This document shows positions 15,973 through 24,360 of a stretch of 34,147 bases of DNA, in pieces. The stretch's first letter is position 1. Each line of letters starts with the position of its first letter. The notes under the pieces were generated by a model. It was not told where the DNA came from. It made no database searches and saw only the letters and a program-made list of their open reading frames with translations. Made by a program: the position numbers and the translations under genes. The DNA is from a virus. The DNA lies in the IMG/VR virus record IMGVR_UViG_3300021440_000080, positions 1 through 34,147 of that record. One strand, written 5' to 3'.

Positions 15973-15981
15973 GGAAAACAC

Positions 15982-17157
15982 ATGAAGCCACTCAAATCCG
16001 CTGCCTCCTATACCCTGTACAAGACTGTCGAGTCCCCACTGACCAACTCTGAGGTGCTGGACAACATTCACGGCCGGCGGCGCGTGCCGCTGACGCCGGC
16101 AAATGAGTCCTCTGTTGGTTGGGGTGTCTTTACCAAGGAGGAAGGCGAGACTCCATTCACAACCGAGAACACTGTCTTCGGCAACATCGTCGCTCTGTCC
16201 TTCTGTCAGGACAGCTACAGTGTCCCCAAGTCAGCAGTGAAGCGGGAACTGAAGCGAACCATCAGTCTGTTGCCTGCCGAGCCGAAAAAGTCGGAAATGG
16301 TGGAATTGGAAATGAAGGTGCGAGCGGATCTTCGCGCAAGATCGTTTCCGCGGACCCGTTACGTCCGGGTCCTGTGGGATCGTTCCACGAATCTCGTCCG
16401 GATCTTCACATGTGGGGCACAACGAGAGGCGATCACATCATTGTTTGAACGTACGTTTGGTGTGGCTTTGAATGAGCAAAACACGTTTGGTCGATACAAA
16501 GAAAGCTCATTGTGTACAAACGAATACAAGATCCCCAACCGGATGACTGCTACTTCAAGCTACGACAACACGCCTAATGTGGATGGCTATGAGTTCCTGA
16601 CTTTCTTGTATGCTGATATGGTTCAGCAAGAACGAGTCACAGAACCCGGATTTGGTCTTGAGTTCTTCAAGGCAAAAATCGTGCCTGTTTTTCATGAGGG
16701 CGCCGTCACCTCTGTCTTGACTGGAGGCAAGGAAAAATATCTGAAGATCGGGCGAGAAGGCCCAGAGCTTGCGGATGCCTTCCGGCGCGGTGGGCTGATC
16801 TCACAGCTTGGTGTGGCTTGCAGTTCAGACGATACCGGCAACCTTTATCGGTTTCAGTTGAACGCAGATATTTCGATCAAGGGGCTCAAATGCCCTGACT
16901 TCAAGTCAACCGTTGAGGGGGACCAACCACAGGGCCGCGGTAAACGCGGCCGAAAGAAAAAGGGAGAACAAGAGAGGGCTCCCATTCAGATCCCGATGGA
17001 AGATGTTCTGGAATTCTTTGTGGCACATCTGGCGGTTGTGGAAGACTTGGTCACCCGGTATTTCATCGAATTCCTGCAACTCCGCACCCAAGGCCCCTGC
17101 GCTGTCTCGGAATATCTGGGTACTTTTTTCAGCGTTCCGTTGCCAAAAGCCGCCTGA
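15982..17157 (+). CDS. RdgC-like DNA-binding protein
   Basis: A 391-residue protein; bacterial RdgC is about 300. The order of features follows RdgC: VGWGVF near residue 48 (RdgC MGWVPP), a strand NIVALSFCQD, a helix VPKSAVKRELKRTISLL (RdgC LPSPVIKQALEAKIAKL), a second charged helix, RSFPRTRYVRVLWD then LVRIFTCGAQREAITSLFER (RdgC MWIDTVNGLIMVDCAS...), and later YRFQLNADISIKGLKCPDF matching RdgC's strand before LKFCDEL. RdgC forms a ring around DNA and limits RecA filaments. A basic insert (GRGKRGRKKKG, about 310-320) is extra. It lies between SbcC-like and RuvC-like genes, which supports a recombination role. A terminator follows. Confidence 0.6.
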   Translation: MKPLKSAASYTLYKTVESPLTNSEVLDNIHGRRRVPLTPANESSVGWGVFTKEEGETPFTTENTVFGNIVALSFCQDSYSVPKSAVKRELKRTISLLPAEPKKSEMVELEMKVRADLRARSFPRTRYVRVLWDRSTNLVRIFTCGAQREAITSLFERTFGVALNEQNTFGRYKESSLCTNEYKIPNRMTATSSYDNTPNVDGYEFLTFLYADMVQQERVTEPGFGLEFFKAKIVPVFHEGAVTSVLTGGKEKYLKIGREGPELADAFRRGGLISQLGVACSSDDTGNLYRFQLNADISIKGLKCPDFKSTVEGDQPQGRGKRGRKKKGEQERAPIQIPMEDVLEFFVAHLAVVEDLVTRYFIEFLQLRTQGPCAVSEYLGTFFSVPLPKAA

Positions 17158-17185
17158 TCCCATACCAATCTAAGCAGAACCCCTC

Positions 17186-17206
17186 GGCCCCGAAAGGGGC
17201 CTTTTT
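17186..17206 (+). terminator. Rho-independent terminator after the RdgC-like gene
   Basis: GGCCCC (17186-17191), GAAA tetraloop, GGGGCC (17196-17201), then five T. It ends the SbcC-RdgC unit 15 bases before the RuvC-like start. Confidence 0.85.
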
Positions 17207-17220
17207 CGTTTCAGGATCAC

Positions 17221-17868
17221 ATGACAATTCGCCTCGCCTTAGACCTGTCTTCCAGCTCCACGGGATACGCACTTGTCGAGAAATCAGACAAAGGGGTTGC
17301 TGTCTTGGGGTACGGCACACTCAAGCTGTCGCGCACCTCAATTGACGCTTATGGAAAATATCCGTTTTGTTACCATACGGCAGCGGACGAGATGGCCGAA
17401 TCAGTCCTGGCACTGGCCCGCCAACACCAGGTCACTGAGATCGTGATCGAGGAGACGAACTTGGGAAAAAATCGGTACAGCCAGAAGATCCTGGAGTTCA
17501 TCCACTGTCTGGTGCTCGAAAAGCTGAAGCTCGCCCATGAGTGTCAGGTCCTGTACCTGTCATCGTCCGCCTGGAGAAAAGAGCTGAAATTGACGCTTAC
17601 TCCAGAACAAAAGAAGGCAAACGCTAAATTGTCGGCAGCAAAGAAGAAGAGTGCCGAATCTGGCGTAAAGCTGGACAAAACTGCTCTAGGTATAAAAGGC
17701 AAGGTTACCAACAAACATCTTGCTTTGTTCTACGTGCGGGATAGGTTTGGTCTGGAGTTTTTGGCGAAAGACGATGATATCGCCGATGCGATCTGTTTGG
17801 GGACAGCAAGTTTTGGGCCGGCAGTGGTGTTTTGCGATGGGTTTCAAAAGAAAGGGATTTGGTCGTGA
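17221..17868 (+). CDS. RuvC-like Holliday junction resolvase
   Basis: A 215-residue RNase H-fold nuclease. Acidic residues sit where RuvC needs them: D8 in ALDLSSSSTGYAL, E77/E78 in TEIVIEETNLG, and D184-D186 with D189 in KDDDIADAICLG. RuvC-type enzymes cut four-way junctions symmetrically; phage versions resolve recombination or packaging branches. A Lys-rich insert (about 127-160) is longer than in bacterial RuvC. The final four bases overlap the ribonucleotide reductase start. Confidence 0.82.
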   Translation: MTIRLALDLSSSSTGYALVEKSDKGVAVLGYGTLKLSRTSIDAYGKYPFCYHTAADEMAESVLALARQHQVTEIVIEETNLGKNRYSQKILEFIHCLVLEKLKLAHECQVLYLSSSAWRKELKLTLTPEQKKANAKLSAAKKKSAESGVKLDKTALGIKGKVTNKHLALFYVRDRFGLEFLAKDDDIADAICLGTASFGPAVVFCDGFQKKGIWS

Positions 17869-20800
17869 TTAAGTCGATTGATCAGGAAGTTTTTGTTCGT
17901 CCGTTACACAAAGGCATGGGGGAGGCGGTCGCTGCACGCACCGTGTTCCGTCCCAAGGAGACATGGAAGGATGTGGCCCGACGGGTGGCGCGTGGAAACC
18001 TGTCGTTGTGCCCTCTGGGGGATCCTGATCAAGACGAAGCGGAAATGTACCGAGGAATCGCCTCCGGTGGCATTCTGATGTCGGGTCGTCACCTCCAGCA
18101 CGGCGACTCCACCCAAAAAGGGCGTAATTTGGAGGTTTTCTCCAATTGCAGCACGGCTGCCTTGAGCTGTGTGAAATTCTACCTGCTGCTGAACGGCAGT
18201 GGCGTCGGCCGAGTCTATGACGACTCGGTGATGGTGATTGATTGGACCTGTGCCCCCAAGCTCACCCTCCGTCTTTCAGTCAACCATCCGGATTTTCCGG
18301 ATACTCCCGAAAAACAACAGAAGCTGATGCGGACGTGGGGTATTTCGCAAGAAGAAATGCTCGACTTTGTGGCTGAGCTTGGTGGCACCGACGTCCCGGA
18401 GAAAGGGGTTTCCCACGTTGTTCAGGACTCACGTGAGGGCTGGGCCGCCAGTGCAGAGCTGTACGAGTCCATGGCTTTTGCTAACACGGTACGAATGCGG
18501 ACTCCTGAAGTCTTTTCCTTGCCTGAGGAAGAGGATCTGAACCTCTGCTTGGACTTTTCGCCAGTTCGCCCAGAGGGCGCCCCAATTGCTGGTATGCAGG
18601 ATCGTCCTGCCAGTGGCCCACTTTCGGTTATCCAGGCTTTTTACTGCATCCGAAAGATTGTCAACAAGCAGTACGGTGACATTGAGCGCTGGGAACAGGC
18701 CATGCGGGTTGACCATGAGCTTTCTACTCAGGTCCAAGTGGGCGGCGCCCGCCGCGCCGCCCGTATGTCCACCAAATGGTGGAAGGACCCAGGTATCTTC
18801 AAATTCATCCGTATCAAGGCCGATTGCGGACTGTGGACCTCGAACAACTCTGTGGCAGTTGACCAAGAGTTCTGGGATGGTGTCAAGTCCGGCAAAGACG
18901 CGCATGCTGTCGCCGTCTTCAACGAAGTCACCAAATACATGTTCATCAATGGTGAACCCGGCTTCGTCAACGTCGACAAGCTGGAGGCGCACGGCGAACG
19001 TGTGGTCGCCCAAGACGGCTCAGATTTCTCGTCTGACCGCTATCAGATTTCGTACGCCAAAGAAGCGCTGTATGCAGTATATCTTGGATTACAAAACACC
19101 AAGTATCACCATACAACAAATCCTTGTATTACGGGCGACACCTTGATCGAAACCTCTGAAGGTTTCCTGCAAGCGAAGGACCTGGTGGGCAAGCAGTTTA
19201 CTGCTCGTATTCGCAATAACGAAAACGCCGGCGACTGGGTGTCGACCCAGCAGGGTTTTTGGTCAAACGGCGTCAAAGAGGTGTTTGAAATCCGACTGGA
19301 ATCCGGCAAGATTATCAAGGCAACAGGAAACCATCAATTCTACGTCCGGATTGACAGTGTAGGTCAGTCCGGGGCTGTGGAGACTGGAGGGTACTGGTTG
19401 GAGGTAAACGAGCTTGTCAGTGCCGAGATGGGGCACTCCCTCTTCGTTTCAGGAGAAGCCGATGAGCTTATGACAGTGGACGGCTGGGAGAAGATCGATC
19501 GTGTGGAGTACGTTGGGGAAGAGGAGGTGTTTGACTGCTCGATCCCAGGGCCGAATTGCTATTTCGCAAATGGCATTCTGTCACACAATTGCGGCGAAAT
19601 CACGATCCACTTGCTCGGCGCTTACTGCGTGATTGCCGACATTGCTCCATCGTTGTTGCCTGAATACTCGTTACAAGAAATCAGCAACTTTAGAAAGAAC
19701 CCCAAGAGCGCTCCAGAGGGGTTCTGGGAAGACTGGGATGCGCGATTCTTCCGGTCGTGCAGCACAGTGGCGCGCTCGCTCGTTCGCGTCAACAGCCTGC
19801 CTGCCCTCTACGGCAAAGAGGTCGCGAGGACAGAGCGTATCGGTGTCGGTTTGACCGGTGTTCACGAGTACGCTTGGCTCCGTTTTGGTCTTTGCTTTGA
19901 TGATCTGGTCGACCCAGATATCAGTAAGAGCCTGCCGTTTTGGGAGACCTTGGCGAAAGGTCGAGATGCTGTACGCCAAGCTGCTGACGAATATTGTGTA
20001 AAGTTAAATCGCAATAAACCTCACACTTATTGTACAATGAAACCCGCCGGTTGTGCCACGCCTGAGACGGAAGTGAAGACGACAGAGGGAGCAAAGACGC
20101 TTCGTGACGTTTTTGCTGCGAACGGAGTGTCCATGGAGCAGATTTTCTCCACCCCAGCGGGCACGTGGATTGACCCTACTGTCAAAATCCAGGTCATGGA
20201 TGAGAACAATGAAGCAAAAAACATCACGAAGCTGTACATCAACGGCGTCAAGGAGGTCTTTGAGATCTCTTTCGATGACACGACGTCTGTGAGACTTACC
20301 GGCAACCACAAGCTCAAGTTGGCGGACGGGCAATGGAGGCGTGTCGACGAATTGGGGGCAGATGCCGTTGTCGATGCGTTTTATGGGGTCGGTATTCGTA
20401 AGCCAATGAGGATTGCACGAATCCAAAAGATGGAACCAGAAGTCACCGTCGACATTGAGGTGGCCGATACTCACACGTACCAGTTAGGGAATGGCGTAGT
20501 TTCCCATAATACCACGTCAAAGTTGTTCGGATTAACAGAAGGCGCACACCTTCCTTCGCACAAGTTCTTGCTTCGTTGGGTTCAATTCGATCAAAGCTCG
20601 ACCCAAGTGCAAGAGCTGAAAGCTAAGGGGTACCCGACACGGGATTTGAAGGGCTTCTCGGGCAAAACCATTGTGGGGTTCCCGACATTGCCGACGATCA
20701 CGTCAATCGGGATGCCGTACGTGATCACCGCCCCAGAGGCTACGCCCGCCCAGCAGTACGAGTGGCTGCGTCGCCTAGAGAAGTACTGGATTGGAGAAGT

Positions 20801-21077
20801 TGGGGGTAACCAGGTGTCGTACACACTGAAGGTGTACACCAACCAGGTATCCCTGGAAGAGTTCCGGGACATCGTCCTGGAGAATCAACCAACTGTCCGG
20901 TGTTGCAGTGTGATGCCCTCCAGGCCGGATCACGAACTGGGGTACGAGTACCTGCCGGAAGAAGAAGTGTCGGCGGAGCGGTTCATCGAAATCGTTTCTG
21001 GTATCAAGGACGAAGAGATTGAGCAGGCGATCGACATGAACACCTTGCTGTGCGCCAGTGGAGCTTGCCCCATTTAG
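17865..21077 (+). CDS. Ribonucleotide reductase large subunit with two inteins
   Basis: A 1070-residue precursor that would splice to about 762 residues, the normal length of a reductase. It makes deoxynucleotides from ribonucleotides in the cytoplasm. Conserved pieces: FSNCSTAALSC with the first redox Cys, SGVGRVYDD, the radical-site motif NPCGEI (interrupted by intein 1), MKPAGTTSKLFG (interrupted by intein 2), and a CASGAC tail that accepts electrons. No small-subunit (NrdB) gene is in the window and the layout looks closest to B12-dependent class II, but class I cannot be excluded. GTG 17865 is preferred (GTGA overlap with RuvC, AAAGGG upstream); the ATG at 17832 is the alternative. Confidence 0.93.
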   Translation: MIKSIDQEVFVRPLHKGMGEAVAARTVFRPKETWKDVARRVARGNLSLCPLGDPDQDEAEMYRGIASGGILMSGRHLQHGDSTQKGRNLEVFSNCSTAALSCVKFYLLLNGSGVGRVYDDSVMVIDWTCAPKLTLRLSVNHPDFPDTPEKQQKLMRTWGISQEEMLDFVAELGGTDVPEKGVSHVVQDSREGWAASAELYESMAFANTVRMRTPEVFSLPEEEDLNLCLDFSPVRPEGAPIAGMQDRPASGPLSVIQAFYCIRKIVNKQYGDIERWEQAMRVDHELSTQVQVGGARRAARMSTKWWKDPGIFKFIRIKADCGLWTSNNSVAVDQEFWDGVKSGKDAHAVAVFNEVTKYMFINGEPGFVNVDKLEAHGERVVAQDGSDFSSDRYQISYAKEALYAVYLGLQNTKYHHTTNPCITGDTLIETSEGFLQAKDLVGKQFTARIRNNENAGDWVSTQQGFWSNGVKEVFEIRLESGKIIKATGNHQFYVRIDSVGQSGAVETGGYWLEVNELVSAEMGHSLFVSGEADELMTVDGWEKIDRVEYVGEEEVFDCSIPGPNCYFANGILSHNCGEITIHLLGAYCVIADIAPSLLPEYSLQEISNFRKNPKSAPEGFWEDWDARFFRSCSTVARSLVRVNSLPALYGKEVARTERIGVGLTGVHEYAWLRFGLCFDDLVDPDISKSLPFWETLAKGRDAVRQAADEYCVKLNRNKPHTYCTMKPAGCATPETEVKTTEGAKTLRDVFAANGVSMEQIFSTPAGTWIDPTVKIQVMDENNEAKNITKLYINGVKEVFEISFDDTTSVRLTGNHKLKLADGQWRRVDELGADAVVDAFYGVGIRKPMRIARIQKMEPEVTVDIEVADTHTYQLGNGVVSHNTTSKLFGLTEGAHLPSHKFLLRWVQFDQSSTQVQELKAKGYPTRDLKGFSGKTIVGFPTLPTITSIGMPYVITAPEATPAQQYEWLRRLEKYWIGEVGGNQVSYTLKVYTNQVSLEEFRDIVLENQPTVRCCSVMPSRPDHELGYEYLPEEEVSAERFIEIVSGIKDEEIEQAIDMNTLLCASGACPI
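19125..19589 (+). other. Mini-intein 1 in ribonucleotide reductase (NP/CGEI site)
   Basis: 155 residues from C421 to N575 of the precursor. It starts CITGDTLIETSEG (block A), has ATGNHQF (block B, TxxH-like with the catalytic His) and ends FANGILSHN followed by Cys +1. Removing it joins NP to CGEI, the reductase active-site motif. There is no homing endonuclease domain, so it cannot move by itself. All splicing residues (Cys1, block B His, terminal His-Asn, Cys+1) are present, so it should be active. Confidence 0.92.
20052..20510 (+). other. Mini-intein 2 in ribonucleotide reductase (KPAG/TTSK site)
   Basis: 153 residues from C730 to N882. It starts CATPETEVKTTEG, has RLTGNHKLKL (block B) and ends LGNGVVSHN followed by Thr +1. 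Excision restores KPAGTTSKL. No endonuclease domain. Residues needed for splicing are present. It shares the stretch NGVKEVFEI with intein 1, with 24 of 27 bases identical. Confidence 0.92.
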
Positions 21078-21083
21078 CACCGT

Positions 21084-21112
21084 TTGCGATTGAGGATTCT
21101 TGACGCTATAGT
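21084..21112 (+). promoter_or_regulatory. Promoter upstream of gene 21132
   Basis: TTGCGA (21084-21089), 17-bp spacer, TATAGT (21107-21112), in the gap after the reductase gene. A start near 21119 would give a leader of about 13 bases containing AGGAGG. Confidence 0.5.
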
Positions 21113-21131
21113 GCCTCCCACAGGAGGTTCT

Positions 21132-21758
21132 ATGGCGTTTTTTGATCTTGAAGAAGAGGCGGCGGGGGACACGAGCGTGGATGACGCAATCAACCATCGC
21201 CTTGAGATGGCGATGTGTTTGCGGTCCTTGATTGGCAAGCGCTTGTTTGACCAGCAGACGGAAGCTACGGATGCGGTCTCCAAGAAAATCAACGACTTCT
21301 TGAAGGAGGAGTTGAAGTCCTTGCTCGGGATGGGGGTTGCCCCGGCAGCGGCAAAGCCGTCTCTGGTGGCTTCCAACAGAAAGCCCACTACCACTACATC
21401 GGCGACTGTCGCCCCGCAACCCGCCCCCGAGAGTGCTGGAGCGTGGGACGATGACGGGGTGATTGAAGTCGTCCAGACATACACCTCTATTGAAGGTAAG
21501 GTGTATGCACGCAAGGTGAAGTGCAACGGCGTGCTGTTCCGAGAGCAGCTGGATGCGGAGGGGGCGGTGGTTGCCCGCGACCTCGTGCCAGCTCCTGTCC
21601 GCTCCACCAAAGGGTTCCCACCCGTATCGGCGCAGCAGTTTGAGATGATGTCGCAAATGCAGGCTATTGCAAGTGTCGATTCTGGTGCTAATGTCCGTGC
21701 CGAGGGATCGGAAGTCGCATTGCCTATCGGTCGCCTTATCGGTAGTTTCACAGGTTGA
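21132..21758 (+). CDS. Protein of unknown function with Pro/Thr-rich linker
   Basis: A 208-residue protein from ATG 21132, with AGGAGG five bases upstream. Three parts are visible: a helical N terminus (about 1-75) with many acidic residues, a low-complexity linker rich in Pro, Thr and Ala (about 76-110), and a strand-rich C-terminal domain starting GVIEVVQTYTSIEGKVYARK. The architecture suggests two small domains joined by a flexible tether. No family is recognised. It is the first gene behind a plausible promoter, in a run of small genes before the polymerase. Confidence 0.7.
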   Translation: MAFFDLEEEAAGDTSVDDAINHRLEMAMCLRSLIGKRLFDQQTEATDAVSKKINDFLKEELKSLLGMGVAPAAAKPSLVASNRKPTTTTSATVAPQPAPESAGAWDDDGVIEVVQTYTSIEGKVYARKVKCNGVLFREQLDAEGAVVARDLVPAPVRSTKGFPPVSAQQFEMMSQMQAIASVDSGANVRAEGSEVALPIGRLIGSFTG

Positions 21759-21772
21759 TACAGGAGACAAAA

Positions 21773-22285
21773 ATGAAAGAAATCAAGAAGACTCCGCCCA
21801 AGGGCGCACTGGAACGCATCGCAGATCTGGAACGACAGGTGGTTCAGCTTGTCAGCGCTATCAACCAGTCCCTCCAGCAAGAGCAAGCTCAGCGTACCGA
21901 GCTTGCAAACCTGGTGTTTGCCATCAAGGAACAGGTCGGGAGTGACGTTGTCGACGCGGTTCTTGCGGAACGCCACCGCCGGACACAGCTTGAGCTTGCT
22001 GAAAACGCACGACGATGGATTGAGCAACGGGTTGCCGAAGGCACACTCGCAGCTGTTGGGGCGGTCGACCAAGACTGCATTGTTGTGGCAGCTGAGACCG
22101 ACAATGAGGGCGCCCAGCTTGGCGCCGGGCGCCTGCAGTTGACCTACGACCGCATTCGGCCGGACATCCAAGAGAAGATCCTTGGTCAAGGACCGGGTTT
22201 TATCTGCGCCACCGGTGAGAATTCCCGACTTGAGGTCCTTGAGATCTACAAGATCGCCCCCAAACAAGCTGCGACCGCAGCTTAA
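21773..22285 (+). CDS. Coiled-coil protein of unknown function
   Basis: A 170-residue protein from ATG 21773, chosen for the AGGAG seven bases upstream (a start 18 bases earlier lacks one). Residues about 10-95 form a long charged helix with heptad-like spacing (ALERIADLERQVVQLVSAIN and onward), followed by a small strand-rich domain containing QDCIVVAAETDNEG and GRLQLTYDRI. Likely oligomeric. No known family recognised. Confidence 0.68.
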   Translation: MKEIKKTPPKGALERIADLERQVVQLVSAINQSLQQEQAQRTELANLVFAIKEQVGSDVVDAVLAERHRRTQLELAENARRWIEQRVAEGTLAAVGAVDQDCIVVAAETDNEGAQLGAGRLQLTYDRIRPDIQEKILGQGPGFICATGENSRLEVLEIYKIAPKQAATAA

Positions 22286-22297
22286 AAGGGGGTTGCG

Positions 22298-23716
22298 GTG
22301 GATAACAAACATAAGCCGTACAAAAACAACGTACGGGCGTTTGAGAAAAAGGTGGGAGAGCTGTTGACTAAGAAACCAGATCAAGCCAACAAAGAATCGT
22401 CCGGCTGGGAGGGACAGGTCTTTGATTGGGCACAACAGAACCCGAACGAAACAATCAACGCCCAGGACTTTATCGAAGGGCTGGAACTGCAGGGCGTCCT
22501 GTTCCTCAAGGACCTGGAGCAGTTGGCGAAGGAGAACCCTGACCGTATCAATTTTTCACGAAGTCGTTCTGGGCGCCCTGCCCAGCTGACTTCACGGTTC
22601 CCTCCGCTGGGGGTGGTGGCTGCCCGTAGGGCACGCCACAAGCGCTTGACCGAAGATTTGGAGCAAACTACCCAGGAGTTCCAGCAAGCGCACCAGCACA
22701 GCCGGAACCGAGCACTGGCGATTGTGCAGGCCCGGGACACACTCCTGATTGACCAGGTCCGAAATGCCATCAAGGACGTGTTTGCTGGTGGCATTCAGGT
22801 CAAGCCGTACAAGCCGATGAAGAAAAAGCCGACAGCACGTGTTTTGAACACGATCTGGTCGGACCTTCACTTCGGCAGCCTGCTTGATCCTCGGGAAGTC
22901 CCTCTCCGGTATGGACCAGTGGAGGAGGCGCGTCGGATCGCGGCCGTCGCGGTACAAGTCGCAGAGTTCAAGCGCCAATACCGCGATGAAACAGAGGTGG
23001 CGGTCAACCTGGCAGGCGACATCTTCCAGGGACAACTTCATGATGCTCGGGACGGTGCGCCTCTTGCGGAGCAAGCAGCGGCTTCGATCCACCTGCTAGC
23101 GCAAGCTATCTCGTTCTTGTCCTCACAGTTCAAGAGAGTCACTGTTCGCTGTACGTCGGGTAACCATGGACGCAACACAGCCCGACATCCTCAGCGGGCG
23201 ACCTTGCAAAAGTGGGATTCGATTGAGACGATCGTCTACGTTGCCCTCAAGGCCGCGCTTTCGCGCGTCCCGAATGTGACGGTTGAGATCGGGTACCGAC
23301 CATACTATCTGTACAAAAACTTCGGGAAGACGACCTTTGTCACTCACGGAGACACGGTGTTGAAGCCTGGGTACCCGGGGTCGACAATCAACGTGGCGGA
23401 CGTCCGCAAGCAAATCAATGAGTTCAATGCGGCCCGTTCTGAGGAAGAGCGAGCAACTCTTTTTGCTGTTGGTCACGTGCACGTGGGGTCAATCACCAGG
23501 TTGCCAAACGGCAGCATTTTTATGAGCAACGGGTGCTTGATCCCGCCGGATGGATATGCGCAGTCAATTGGTGTACACGATACAGCGTGCGGTCAATGGA
23601 TCTGGGAATCTGTTGAGGACCACCTGGTGGGGGATACTCGCTTCGCTGTGGTGGATGAGTATACGGATAAAGACAGTCGATTGGACAAGATCGTCACCCC
23701 ATTTACTGGATTCTAA
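22298..23716 (+). CDS. Second metallophosphoesterase with helical N-terminal domain
   Basis: A 472-residue protein from GTG 22298 with AAGGGGG upstream. The C-terminal 290 residues form a calcineurin-like phosphoesterase: SDLHFGS (D189, H191), NLAGDIFQG, SGNHGRN, THGDT and GHVHVG. The first 170 residues are helical and charged and not recognised; they may recognise DNA or a protein. It is clearly separate from the SbcD-like protein, lacks its capping region, and is not next to an SMC-like gene. Substrate unknown: nuclease, cyclic-nucleotide or protein phosphatase activity are all possible for this fold. Confidence 0.82.
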   Translation: MDNKHKPYKNNVRAFEKKVGELLTKKPDQANKESSGWEGQVFDWAQQNPNETINAQDFIEGLELQGVLFLKDLEQLAKENPDRINFSRSRSGRPAQLTSRFPPLGVVAARRARHKRLTEDLEQTTQEFQQAHQHSRNRALAIVQARDTLLIDQVRNAIKDVFAGGIQVKPYKPMKKKPTARVLNTIWSDLHFGSLLDPREVPLRYGPVEEARRIAAVAVQVAEFKRQYRDETEVAVNLAGDIFQGQLHDARDGAPLAEQAAASIHLLAQAISFLSSQFKRVTVRCTSGNHGRNTARHPQRATLQKWDSIETIVYVALKAALSRVPNVTVEIGYRPYYLYKNFGKTTFVTHGDTVLKPGYPGSTINVADVRKQINEFNAARSEEERATLFAVGHVHVGSITRLPNGSIFMSNGCLIPPDGYAQSIGVHDTACGQWIWESVEDHLVGDTRFAVVDEYTDKDSRLDKIVTPFTGF

Positions 23717-23717
23717 T

Positions 23718-24146
23718 GTGTCCACAGATGATGACCAACAGTTGTTGTACCTCATCAATGAGGAGTCAAAGCTGTTGGCGATAATGAAGACAAAGCAAAG
23801 CCAGGCGTACGCCCTCGATACCCTGGTATCCGAGCTTGCTCAGAAGCGGGACAAGGCAAGAGCGCTTCTGAGTGGTTTGTTTCTTAACCTGTCTTCCCTC
23901 CGTGATGCACCTATTGTGACGATAGGTGCTTTTCAGGAGTGTGCTAAGGGGATCAGGACGTACCGGGTAGCCTTGGAGCATTTCGAGAAAGAGCTTCAGG
24001 CAGAACAAAAAAGGCTGGTGACAACAGTGGAAGAATTCGAAAAAGCAAAAACCGCGTTGAACGAGACCCGAGAAAAGATAGAAGAGAAGAAAGAGACAGG
24101 TTATGGAAAAATCCTACAAATGCGCAGGCCCCACAAAAAGATCTGA
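23718..24146 (+). CDS. Small coiled-coil protein
   Basis: A 142-residue protein whose GTG start (23718) lies one base after the previous stop. Nearly all of it is helical: one helix with an AYALDTLVSELAQKRDKARA core and a long C-terminal one rich in Glu and Lys (FEKELQAEQKRLVTTVEEFE). It resembles export-chaperone-type coiled coils in composition only, and no function is assigned. Its last 44 bases overlap the sigma-4.2-like gene. Confidence 0.6.
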   Translation: MSTDDDQQLLYLINEESKLLAIMKTKQSQAYALDTLVSELAQKRDKARALLSGLFLNLSSLRDAPIVTIGAFQECAKGIRTYRVALEHFEKELQAEQKRLVTTVEEFEKAKTALNETREKIEEKKETGYGKILQMRRPHKKI

Positions 24147-24354
24147 TCCGGTGCGGATGGAGAGCGACCCCGACTACGTGATCAGCAAGAAGCACGGCAA
24201 CAGTCTGGCTGCCGTACTCCGTGACTTTCCTGATGGTGTCCCGGAACGGACAGCCGCCCGGATGTTGGATATGTCGGAATCAGAGGTTGAACAGATCTAT
24301 CAAGGCGTGGTACTACGGTTACGCCACTTGATGAAGGTATCACTCCAGGAGTAG
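24103..24354 (+). CDS. Sigma region 4.2-like helix-turn-helix protein
   Basis: An 83-residue protein. Residues about 45-78, VPERTAARMLDMSESEVEQI then YQGVVLRLRHLMKV, line up with the -35-binding helix-turn-helix of sigma-70 (RpoD: TLEEVGKQFDVTRERIRQIE then AKALRKLRH), including the closing LRxLRH-like end. The N terminus is charged and short. On its own this could be a generic DNA binder, but the window's sigma factor (8177-9235) lacks exactly this piece. T4 late transcription uses a comparable pair (gp55 with region 2, gp33 bound where region 4 binds), and Bacillus SigO/RsoA is another two-part sigma. The pairing here is inference. Confidence 0.6.
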   Translation: MEKSYKCAGPTKRSDPVRMESDPDYVISKKHGNSLAAVLRDFPDGVPERTAARMLDMSESEVEQIYQGVVLRLRHLMKVSLQE

Positions 24355-24360
24355 ACGAAC

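Noticed and set aside
17832-17864. ATG start for the reductase at 17832
   Set aside because: It overlaps the RuvC-like gene by 37 bases without a good ribosome-binding site, whereas GTG 17865 has AAAGGG and the GTGA overlap typical here; not fully excluded.
20775-22435. Long minus-strand open frames over the reductase end and the genes after it
   Set aside because: They lie opposite well-supported plus-strand genes, lack ribosome-binding sites and show no domain features.
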